Of a stretch of DNA of 64,000 bases, positions 11,577 through 20,820 are shown piece after piece. Made by a program: the position numbers and the translations under genes. The notes below the pieces were generated by a model. The model had not been told where the DNA came from. It saw only the letters and a list, made by a program, of their open reading frames with translations, and did no database searches. The DNA is taken from assembly GCA_030512295.1 (NCBI GenBank), contig JAULSR010000008.1:1054001-1118000 (forward strand). Reading direction: 5' to 3'. Within the stretch, counting starts at the first letter, position 1, and each line of letters begins with the position of its first letter. This stretch comes from Bombardia bombarda. Its lineage: Eukaryota; Ascomycota; Sordariomycetes; Sordariales; Lasiosphaeriaceae.

Positions 11577-14500
11577 CTAAGGTGCGGAGCCCGTAGACGA
11601 CGCCTGACCCTTCTTCTTCTTCTTGTTTCTGTTGCCCTTCTTCTTGTTGGGCTTCTTTGCCTGCATACCTTCGGCGGTGTCGTCAGAAAGCTGCGACGTG
11701 TACGATGATTGTCCAACACTATCAGTTTGGGTCCCATCAGTTTGGGTCCCATCAGTTTGGGTCTCATCAGTCTGGGTCCCATCAGTCTGGGTCCCATCAG
11801 TCTGGGTCCCATCAGTTTGGGTCGTAGCATCACCCGATTCTCCAAATCCAGCCATGTCGTTTCCACCAGTAGTGGACTTTCCAACCATAGGATCGGGCTG
11901 AATTGTCCACTCTGAGGGCAACCGCTGATAAGGCTTAGGGGGGTGACGGATTACGGTCTCGTTACCATCCTCAGCCTGGGCCTCCAGGTACTCGGGGTCG
12001 TTTCTGATGTCATGAGACATGCCGAATCTCTGGGACGAAGGCTGATCCTTTGATATAGCCTGCTTTGATGCAGTACCCTCGGCATTATGTGCGTGCCACC
12101 CTCCAATATGAGCCAGTGTCGCAGGGACTTGATCCTGGGGAGATGCAAACCGGCTGGGTACAGCAGACTCGCCAGAGGAGATCACCATATCAGTGCTTGC
12201 CGTGCTTGACGTGATCGAGGGACGCCTGGCCTGTTGAGCCCGAGGCGGCTCAGTGTGTCGCGTACTATTGTCGTGACTGGGAGTCGCTGGCACAGGAGGT
12301 CGAACCGTCTCATTGCTGCTTGGAGTGCTTATGTTGCCATTGGGAAGAGGATAGTGCCACTTTGGAGGCAAACTGACAGCTGAGGGGTGAAACCTTGTAG
12401 CGCCTACAGCAGCTGCAGCGTAGCTGGTCGCTTGGCTGCCCATCTGCTGGTGCGCGTGGCCCGGAGCGTATCCATGCGGTGGAAAGTGCGGATGGAAAGG
12501 CGGCGCAGAGTTTGGTCCGTGGCTGGGATGAACAGGGAAATTATTGCAAGGGAGATTACCGCGAGGGTAATTATTGCGAGGAAAATTATTGCAATGGAAA
12601 TTGTTGCAAGGGTAATTATTGCAAGGGTAATTGTTACGAGGGAAATTATGGCAACGGAAATCATGGCAAGGGAAATTATTGCAAGGGAAATCGTTGCGAG
12701 GGAAATCGTTGCGAGGTAAATCATTGCGAGGGAAATCGCTGCGAGGTAAAATTGGTCCTGGCATGGGACCCATATGATGGTTTCCTCCTGGAGGGAAGGG
12801 ACCAGCTGGTGGGTAGTAAGAGGCCGAACCGGCATGATTGACCATTGGCGGGGGCGGTCCGGCATGATTGACCACTGGCGGGGGCGGTCCGGCCTGCGGC
12901 ATTCCTGAATAATGATGGTATGTCGGAGGGCCATGGGGTCTATTGTTATTCTGGCCGTTGTTGTGGAAGACAGTCTGTCCATTTCCTCCCACAAAAGGAT
13001 CTGCCTCTGGAATCGGGGCCTGGTGTAGGCGTATAGGTAAGCTTAGGGCAGACACCTGCGGCGCTACCGTGTTCGCCACCATGTCGGAGGGTCCTGGAGG
13101 CGAGCCCTGGGGTGGGACCATGTTGGAGGGTCCTGGAGGCGAGCCCTGGGGTGGGTGACCGTCGTTGCCATGAATTGGGCCACCGTTCGCAGGGACGCTC
13201 ATGGGGTCGGGAGGGTGAGGCTGCGGTACTGTAGCCTCAGAGAGTGTAAGATTCTGCAGACCTGACTCCATTGTCGTTATGGAAGCCGACTGTCGTTTGT
13301 TTTCCCAGCCTGGCTTCTTCTGAGCGTTGGTGTTCTTCTTGTCCTTGTATCTACCAGCCTCTGGCGAGGAGGGTGGTGGCTTTGTATTTGTCGAAACACT
13401 CGAGCTGTGGTATGGTCGCGGAGACCCCAGAACGAAGTGTATCGATTGAAAGGGAAACCGGACAGATATACTCTTGGACAGCCCAGGTATTGCCTGCCTA
13501 TGTGCCTCTGCAACAGCTGTCACAGCTTCCGAATCACAAGAAAAACTACGTGCATCGAAAAGTTAGTTTAAGCTTCACATGGCGGAATCCATGGATTTTG
13601 GAAAACTTACCGGACAAAGATGCCCCCCCATTAAACTCCCTCTTGATCATTTTTATCTCCTCAATTCTGCCCCATCGGCTGAAGAAGTCTCTGGCTTGAT
13701 CTTTGCTTTTAGCAGTCATGGAGGCATACTTGATATCCGTGACAAAGACAGACCGCGATATTTCCACACAGCGCTGACAGTCACAAGGCTTGGTTGGTAT
13801 GGTTATGTCTTTGGTAGCCCACTTCTCAGAGTTTTTACACTCCTGCAACTCCACAGGAGCCTCGGCTATGCCGGTATGGTGAGTGTTGCTTATGTGTTGC
13901 ATAACCGGGTCATGGACAGCGTCGATGCGCTCAGTGGACCTGGAAAGAGCACTGGATGTAGTCATTGCACTGGTCATACCACTGTTGCCGTTTGGTGGGT
14001 CGTGTGGCTGTAATTCTGCTGTAGCCGGCATGGTAGACTTTGGAGGTGCGCTAGGCACTGTCTTTTGCCCCTTGGCGTCCCGTGAAGCACCTCGAGGGAG
14101 CCGCGAAGAGCCAGGATTTGTATTTTCCATGTGGCGTTGGGCTGCTGGAGCATTGTGTTTGCGCGTGTTCTTTCCTGCTGAGGACATGTTGGACCCAGAT
14201 CCAGGCTGCATGTCGGGCTTTTTGACCCCCTTTTTACCATTGCCGTTGCCAACAGTACCCGCTCCACCGAGGTTGTTCGGCATGGTTTTGCGAATGAGAG
14301 GCGAGATATCACCTGCCTTGATCGGCAAGGGAGATTGTGGCATAGGAAGAGAACTGCTGCGATCGGGCTTGCCTTCTGCAGAGAGCAAAAGACTGTTCTC
14401 GGCACTCAAAGATCCCTTGTGAATGTCTGAAAGATAGTCAGCATGTGCCCATAAGAGAGGGATGTGGAGCGAAAAACTCACGAATCGTCGAGGGTGCATC

Positions 14501-15229
14501 TGGGCTCCCGTTGGCAGCCTTGGCAGCCTCCAAGGCATCGATCTCGGGCCAAAGAGAAAGGTAGCGATGGTGCCAATACCGAAGCTCATAGCTGAGCACC
14601 TCCAAGGCTTTGGGTCCAATGTCGCCTATGTCTTCTTCCTCGTCCTCTGGAGTCATGATACTGAGAATGTCACTCTTCCGGTCCCACGAGCGTAGCTTGC
14701 GTCGGTTTTGCTCATGCGTGAGCCACTTAAAGACCCAGTCGTCAATCTCGGCATAGTAGTCCGGATCATAGTCAGTTAGGGGAGGGAACGGAGACTGATC
14801 TCTGAGATGTACTGTGTTCTCATTGACGAGATGGCTGATGACCCGCAACAGATTGCAGACACCCTGAAACCATAGATCATGAGCATCGAAGTACTTGTAG
14901 AGGTCGGTCCAGTCGGTAGGCATAACGGCTACCTGTGCCGCCAGTGGGTAATGGCTGCGAATTTCTCTGGCCTTTTCCAGAACCCGGGAGTTGTCCCAAT
15001 GCACCAGTTTGCGGTTCGTGAGGGAATGCAGTGGGCGCTTGACTCGAATTTGATCGTTCATAGAGAAGATGCAGGCAGCATCTTCAGGTATTGCGGTGTA
15101 GTAGCGCACGTCGATCTGCGGAAATCCTCCATGGTCTCTTGTGACGATTCGACCCCAAAGAGTGAGAGCATCAGACGCAGGTGAGAAAGAAGTCATTGTG
15201 CTGCACTCTTTGGGGTTTGGTGCGCTCAT
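11577..15229 (-). CDS. Large repeat-rich protein with a putative RRM
   Basis: Three exons joined by frame: 15229-14482, 14426-13611 and 13516-11577, giving 1167 residues. Intron 1 (GTGAGT donor, GCTGACT branch, TTTCAG acceptor) is convincing. The intron 2 donor GTAAGT and CTAAC branch are clear, but the first AG (at about 13546) would lead to a stop, so I take the later CAG. Around the second junction the sequence resembles an RNA-recognition motif (SVFVTDIKYASMTAKSKDQARDFFSRWGRIEEIKMI), preceded by CDCQRCVEI. The rest is disordered: Pro/Asn-rich, with two arrays of a 5-residue repeat and a Lys-rich tail (KKKGNRNKKKKKG). The folded N-terminal 240 residues are unrecognised. An RNA-binding role is inferred from the RRM-like segment only. 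An alternative is two adjacent genes, but frame and splice signals favour one. Confidence 0.62.
11719..11828 (-). repeat. 15-nt coding minisatellite (Thr-Gln-Thr-Asp-Gly), about 7 units
   Basis: Tandem copies of a 15-nt unit read on the minus strand as TQTDG, with one Gly to Glu variant. It lies in exon 3 of the putative RNA-binding protein and keeps the frame. Confidence 0.9.
12535..12750 (-). repeat. 15-nt coding minisatellite (F/Y-P/H-R/C-N/H-N/D), about 14 units
   Basis: Fourteen or so degenerate copies of a 15-nt unit encode pentapeptides such as FPRND, FPCNN and YPCNN. Variation is mostly at the Arg/Cys and Asp/Asn positions. It is in frame within exon 3 of the putative RNA-binding protein. 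Confidence 0.9.
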
Positions 15230-16069
15230 TGTGAGCAGACGTGTTGTCTAGTGCTGTGATGTCGCAAATGGTTGAGGTGTGAGACTTTGGAAGAGGATGT
15301 AGGGGAGGGAAGGTGAATTGGTAGCTGAGGAAGTCGTCTTTGGTACGAAGTCTTTGGTACGATGGGAGTGTCCGACAAAAAGAGGTATTGTGGTCGGGCC
15401 GAACTTTGAGATGCCCTAAACCCGGTGGTAGAACTGTGGAGTGAGGAAGAAGGAAACGTGAGGAAGAAGGAAACGTGAGGAAGAAGGTTAAACGTGAGGA
15501 AGAAGGAAACGTGAGGAAGAAGGAAACGTGAGGAAGAAGGAAACGTAAGGAAGAAGGAAACGAGAGGAAGAAGAAAGGCAAGTTTACCGTTCAAAAGGTT
15601 CGCGTTAAACTTCTGGAGACGACGCAGGTGTACGAGACGCGTAGCCACAAGTAGAGTTAAAAACAATGATGGAAGTTTTCATCTGAACATAACATGAGAC
15701 TGATTTGGATGTGAAGTGACTTTGAACCTCAAGAGGGTCAAGAGGGTCCAGTCGACTAATCCAAAGCCCCGACCGATCTTTGGAAATGGCACCCCTCGTG
15801 TCTTCCACGCCAGTGAAGAAAGCATTCTACTACACACACCAGCACAAACACACAGTCAATCAACCGCACACTTTCCGTTACCAAACATGTTCATTCTTTT
15901 GAGAGATTGATCAACAACCCGGAAACCAGAAAAAGAGAAGCACGCCTACCAAGCAAAGTACTTGGCACCGGGTTCTTGCAGGACTTATACATTCACAAGC
16001 CAGTCGTTGTTTGTACAGTGAGAGGGGAGGAGGAGGGCATTGCATGTGAAGGAAAAAGAGAAATGTTGA
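15230..16069. other. Upstream region of the RRM-like gene
   Basis: It lies between the start of the RRM-like gene and the stop of FMP46, both minus strand. It contains the 17-bp minisatellite at 15441-15576 and otherwise no supported gene. Confidence 0.6.
15441..15576. repeat. 17-bp minisatellite, about 8 units
   Basis: Tandem copies of a GTGAGGAAGAAGGAAAC-type unit, one carrying a 2-nt insertion and the last ones diverged. It lies about 210-350 nt upstream of the start of the RRM-like gene; on the sense strand it is pyrimidine-rich with a repeated CACGTTTC core. Confidence 0.9.
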
Positions 16070-16612
16070 TCATTTCTTGGGAAGAGCGCCAAGCATCTTC
16101 AGTATCTCTGACTCGTTCGCCCCAGCAATAGCTTTGCCATTGCTCCAGTCAACGACCTGCGGGTTTTGAGGTCAGTCATGCTTTGTTCGGAGCAGGAGGA
16201 AATCGAGACCCACCACAGGGCGCTGGAAGTCGTCAACATTCTGCTGGACCTTCCTCCACGCATCCTTCGGTGTCTCCGCTCCCTTGACGATTGAAGAGAT
16301 GCCACTCTTGCCAACATATTCAAGGATGGTATTGAGCTGGTCGGCCGTGGGGGCCTGCTCTGTGATATCAAGCTCGAACTCTGGACGCGGGCCGCTGGTC
16401 TGAGCAGAGTGGTCACTCGCCTGGTCCTCAGTAGCAGATGCAACAGCGTTTGCCGAGACCTGCTTCAGCAGAGTTGCTACTCGGACCGAGGCAGGCGAGC
16501 CGGCCTTGTGGAAGAGGGTGACAATGTCGAGCGTCTTGCGCTGCACCAGGGAGGTCCGTCAGCCTAGGAAATGAATCACGGTCGAGTCGGATACACTTAC
16601 AAAGCCAAACAT
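16070..16612 (-). CDS. FMP46: FMP46-type putative mitochondrial redox protein (DUF1687)
   Basis: Three exons: 16612-16601, 16540-16214 and 16156-16070, 141 residues. The first exon encodes only MFGF. Splice signals are clear (GTAAGT with GCTGAC and GTGCAG; GTGGGT with ACTGAC and CGCAG). The protein matches the fungal DUF1687/Fmp46 family, a thioredoxin-fold group thought to be mitochondrial: KTLDIVTLFHKAGSPASVRV near the start, ATEDQASDHSAQ in the middle, and the conserved block ISSIVKGA...FQRPVVVDWSNGKAIAG at the C-terminal half. The substrate and partner are unknown. Divergent from the small gene at 17413. Confidence 0.9.
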
Positions 16613-17412
16613 CTTGCTAGATCAATCCAGGGGTATCGTGATGTTTAGAAAAGGGACTGTGGACGAGCAATTGCGATTTTGGTCGATATGGCAGCTTCAA
16701 TTGACGTTCGTTTGAGGCAGAAGCGACCTGTGATGCCGTCGCGACCTATGATGTCGTCGCGACCTGTGGATTCTGCAAGCCATTAGCGTGCAAGGGAGCT
16801 TGGGCCAAGTCATGCTTGTGACAGGCCTTAGCGGCCGGGGAGCTCCTTGCTCCTACACTAAAAACGACGCATCATCCATCGTTCTTGGCAGCTACTCCAC
16901 TAAAATGGCGTTGAGTGGCTCGAATGGCTACCTGTATTTGAAGACTTCACGAATAACTTGAGCCCCCCCCCGTCCTGACTGAGACTAATATAGATGGCGT
17001 TAGAAATCGGTCCCAAACCTCGTTACTAAGTAACCAAAGTCCAACGTTTTTCGGGCAAAATGGATGTACATACGTACCTTTTATTAGATAAGCGAGTAAG
17101 CCCTCTATTAGCGGAGCCCGAACACTCCAAGCTCTCCGAGCCCAGACCCCATCAATGACGTACTTGGGATGATCGTCCGTTCAGCCAAAGTCTCCGCCCA
17201 TGGCTTCAGATCATTATTCATCGTTGAAGCGCGCAGCAATCGTGAGGGCCAGATGGTCGGGCTATTTTCCGCCGGAGCCCCGGGGAGAAGTGACGTAGCC
17301 ATTAATTTTGATACATATACCCGAGTGTCCGATGTTTATGCCACTCTCCTCTCAAAAAACAAACATCGCTTGTCATACAATTACCCACCACACCACATTA
17401 CATCAACACAAG
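16613..17412. other. Divergent promoter region
   Basis: 800 nt shared between FMP46 (minus) and the small gene at 17413 (plus), so it should hold both promoters. It contains three copies of an 18-bp GCGACCTATGATGTCGTC-like unit at about 16727-16775. No supported gene. Confidence 0.6.
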
Positions 17413-17908
17413 ATGTCTGGAAACACCAACACCGAGCGATTCGAGGAGGGCCGCGAGAACTCTCACAGCGTCACAGATTCCAGTATGCACATTCCCTGTC
17501 TACTTTGCGGCTTGCTGGTTCACTGCCTCGTATCGGGCAGACGACTCTAACCACATATGACGAATCTAGAGGACCAGCGATCTCTCGCAAACCGGTTAGC
17601 AGCCGCTGAGGTCAGTTGATTTCTGTCTCCACGCCGTCATACGAGTAACCAACTGACGACGAACATTCACAGGCCCAAGGCGAGTCCGAAGATAGCAGAG
17701 ATACCAAGATGGTCAAGGAGGACCCCACTCTCCTTGTAAGTGCTTGCACTCTTTGCGTGGCATGGCTTCAACCAGCAAAGCAATGATGCTGACACGGCAG
17801 TTACAGGCCAGGTCGCACGGCAACGAGCCGTCGCGGGGCGCCAAGATTGATGCTCAGATCCAGCAAGAGGAGGAGGAGCTGCTGAGAACGAAGGACCAAA
17901 AGAACTAA
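17413..17908 (+). CDS. Small hydrophilic fungal protein, function unknown
   Basis: Four exons, all too short to show as one frame: 17413-17482, 17570-17610, 17673-17735 and 17817 corrected by frame to 17807-17908. Together they encode 91 residues. Donors are GTATGC, GTCAGT and GTAAGT; acceptors TCTAG, TCACAG and TTACAG. The start ATG follows AAG in a plausible context and opens MSGNTNTERFEEGRENSHSV. The protein is highly charged, with no membrane segment, and ends in an acidic helix (QIQQEEEELLRTKDQKN). It contains the block SHGNEPSRGAKIDAQIQ, which I believe is conserved in related fungi, but I know no function. Clean splicing of three introns in phase is the main support. Confidence 0.72.
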
Positions 17909-18317
17909 AGAACTCTTCAGTATGTGTGCTGGGCGCGGTTGGCGTGACTGCCTCCATAATGTCGATATTATTTTGTGACCACAAAAATGGTTATCGTAAT
18001 CGTCGAAGTGGAACAGTGACATGTCCGTTTTCGCGTCTTTATTGCCACACCGCATGTTAGAGTGACACTGAAAATGCGTTTTTTGAAGGTGAATGGTGCC
18101 AACGTAACCATCAAGGTTCTCATGTGCCGCATCCGCAGCGATACTGCACAGGGCTCCCCGCTCAACCCCTGGCAGCGCCTTCCGTATTGATCACTTGGGG
18201 CGAGAGTTGACACCAAGTCAAAGTTTACTTGGCTTTGACAACAAAAAGGCAGCTGTCCGCTGTCCGCCGTGGAATATTCAGATTGCGTCGGCCTCGATTT
18301 GCCAACTCTCAATTATC
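17909..18317. other. Intergenic region
   Basis: 400 nt between two plus-strand genes; expected to hold the 3' UTR of the small gene and the promoter of the amidohydrolase. Nothing else seen. Confidence 0.6.
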
Positions 18318-19736
18318 ATGCCGCGCAAAACTTTCACCCTTCATTCTTCCGTCCTGTTCGACCCGAAGAAGAAGGCGTTCCTGAAGAATGTGTCCATCGA
18401 GATCGACCGCGAGAGCGGCGCCATCGCCAATGTCTTTAAGAGGGACGAGGCCGTGCCGCTCGAGCTGTCCACCGGGGACATCGATCTGAGGGGCAAATTG
18501 GTGATGCCCGGCTTCGTCGACAGCCACGCGCACATCTTCCTGCACGCGTACGCAGAGCGCAGCGGGACAGAGCAGATGCGCGACGAGTCGGCCGTCGAGC
18601 GGACCGTCCGAGCGACCAACCACGCGCGTGCTGCCCTCCTTGCCGGCTACACAACCTACCGCGACCTGGGAACCGAGGCCCTGGGCAACGCCGACGCGAA
18701 CCTGCGCGACTGCATCAACCGCGGGCTCATCCCGGGCCCGCGCCTCTTCGTCGCCACCGAGGCCCTCGCCAGCAACGGCTCGTACGAGATCCGCGTCGAG
18801 AACAAGGTCGGCCTCGGCCTCACTGTCCCGCGCGCGAGCGACCCGGCCGACGGCGTGGACGGCGTGAGGGCCGCCGTGCGCCGCCGCGTCGGCGACGGCG
18901 CAGATCTCATCAAGTTCTACGCGGACTACCGCCGCAAGGTCATGCGCTTCCCGCCCTCGCAGACGCAGCCGATCCGGTTCCTGCCCGACCGCCCTAATCC
19001 GGTGGTTCCCTTGTATTCGCAGGAGGAGATGGACATGATTGTCCAGGAGGCCAAGCTGGCCGAGCTCCCCGTTGCGGCTCACTGCGGCGAGACAAAGACG
19101 GCCGTCATGGCGGCCAAGGCCGGCGTCACGTCAATCGAGCATGTTTTTGAAGACACGCACGACGCGCTGGATGAGCTCTTCGACCACATGCGCAGGAACA
19201 GGGTCATATGGGTGCCGACTCTGGCGACCGCCGAGACCCTGACGCCGCATTTGTTCAAAGCAATCAAGATCGCCGTCAAGAGAGCCCACGACGAAGGTGT
19301 ACGCCTCGCGACCGGCGCCGACACGGGCACCTTCAACCACGGACTCAACGCGCGCGAGATAGAGATTATGATAGAATCAGGTGTTCCCGTCGCGGACGCG
19401 TTGGAGTCATGCACCGTCGGCGGGTGGGAGGCATGTGGTCAAGACCAGTGCGGCTACAGGTTCGGCTGGTTTGAGAAGGGCAACCGCGCAGATATTATTG
19501 CCCTGGATACGGATCCCAGGAAGGACAGGAAGGCTCTCCGAAAGGTCAACTTTGTCATGAAGGACGGCCAGGTCTGGAAGCAAGACGGCGTGGCGGTCGG
19601 CATGACCACGGTTCCGCAGTGGCCCGACGACGAGGAGGATTCCAACGAGGATTGGCAGGACCTAAGCGGGCCGAACCATCCACCGATGGCCATGTCGGTG
19701 CCTCTGCCCGTGCTTTCAAGGGATTTGTTCAGGTAG
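18318..19736 (+). CDS. Metal-dependent amidohydrolase (imidazolonepropionase/prolidase-like)
   Basis: Intron-free, 472 residues. Amidohydrolases hydrolyse amide or related bonds with one or two metal ions in a TIM barrel. Visible ligands are H70 and H72 (DSHAHIF), K199 in LIKFYADY as the likely carboxylated bridging lysine, H255 (AHCGE), H275 (SIEHVFE) and D335 (TGADTG). A small beta-sandwich flanks the barrel on both sides. This pattern fits the binuclear prolidase/ochratoxinase-like branch, whose substrates are N-acyl amino acids or dipeptides. I cannot tell the substrate. No signal peptide is seen from this start, suggesting a cytosolic enzyme. An in-frame ATG at 18195 exists, but MPRKTFTLHSSVLFDP matches the usual family start. 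Confidence 0.88.
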   Translation: MPRKTFTLHSSVLFDPKKKAFLKNVSIEIDRESGAIANVFKRDEAVPLELSTGDIDLRGKLVMPGFVDSHAHIFLHAYAERSGTEQMRDESAVERTVRATNHARAALLAGYTTYRDLGTEALGNADANLRDCINRGLIPGPRLFVATEALASNGSYEIRVENKVGLGLTVPRASDPADGVDGVRAAVRRRVGDGADLIKFYADYRRKVMRFPPSQTQPIRFLPDRPNPVVPLYSQEEMDMIVQEAKLAELPVAAHCGETKTAVMAAKAGVTSIEHVFEDTHDALDELFDHMRRNRVIWVPTLATAETLTPHLFKAIKIAVKRAHDEGVRLATGADTGTFNHGLNAREIEIMIESGVPVADALESCTVGGWEACGQDQCGYRFGWFEKGNRADIIALDTDPRKDRKALRKVNFVMKDGQVWKQDGVAVGMTTVPQWPDDEEDSNEDWQDLSGPNHPPMAMSVPLPVLSRDLFR

Positions 19737-20820
19737 AGAGCCAGATATTCTCCTGAAAAATCTCCGCCCGCTATTTTGGCCTCTGTACAGTATTAAATCT
19801 CCAGATTGCGAGCGACAATGGCCGCGTTTATGCCCCGCAGCCAACATCACACCGAGGCTGCAAGTTGGGTTGTATTTACCATGGCTTAGGTAGCACCATG
19901 GAACACGAGACTATGTTTGCTTTGGACGACTGCCTCGCACAACATCATGACGGTTACAATCGAGAACGTGCCTTGTTGGTTCGGCTGATACCCCTCACTT
20001 CTCCTCATTGGAGTGACGTCGTAGGATTTTTGATCATAGGCACTCGACTCGATATGTCTGTGGAGATCACGGAATATAGGGTGTCCCTTACCACGTAACA
20101 TCCCACCGACTGAGTGAAACAAGCTTTCTGTGAGCCCGGATTTGCTTCCTTCCACCCAGAACTTACCTCTGATGCTGGCAGTTGACCACCTACCTATATG
20201 TCACATGTGCTATGTACATAGCATTGGAGCTTCCTATTGCGATCCCTCCCCCCACGCTCCTGCAGCGCCGTTGACCGGGTCGAGGTGTGGAAAATAAAAT
20301 ACATGAGATATTCCACGAACCACGGCATACTTTCCCTATTTTGTTTCATTTTCCAGTTGCATCATGTTACATTCACAGACAGCAGGTCCTCGGCATCCCT
20401 TCCTAATACTTCTTGTGCGTTGTATTTTCAAGGATGAGAACCAGAAGGACTGCTGGAACGGTGGGTCTGGTCGACCATCTGGAGGTGATCAGGGCATGTG
20501 TTTTCTGCCATATCACGTCACCTACGGAGCCCCTTTTGCGGGATGTCCCGTCCCGTTGCGGCCGGCTTATTATCGACCGGTTTGTTCTTATGTATTGATA
20601 TGTATTGATATGATACATACCTGGGTAAGTAGGTAGGCAGCCAGACAGACAGACAGACAGACAGACAAACATATATCCGTCGTGGTGCAGCCTTTTCTTT
20701 ACCTCATGCTGCTGCTGCATTGCTGCTGCTGCTGCTACTCTCTGTCGACGTGGCTCCGTTTTGCTTCCTTCATCACCCAGCTCGCCTCGCCTCGCCTCGC
20801 CTTGTTGGAAATAGCCAGCC
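19737..20820. other. Intergenic region upstream of the GH35 gene
   Basis: 1.1 kb between two plus-strand genes. It contains a CAGA tetranucleotide run (about 20640-20668), a CTG-rich tract (about 20706-20737) and a CTCGC run just before the GH35 start. No supported gene; likely promoter of the beta-galactosidase. Confidence 0.6.
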
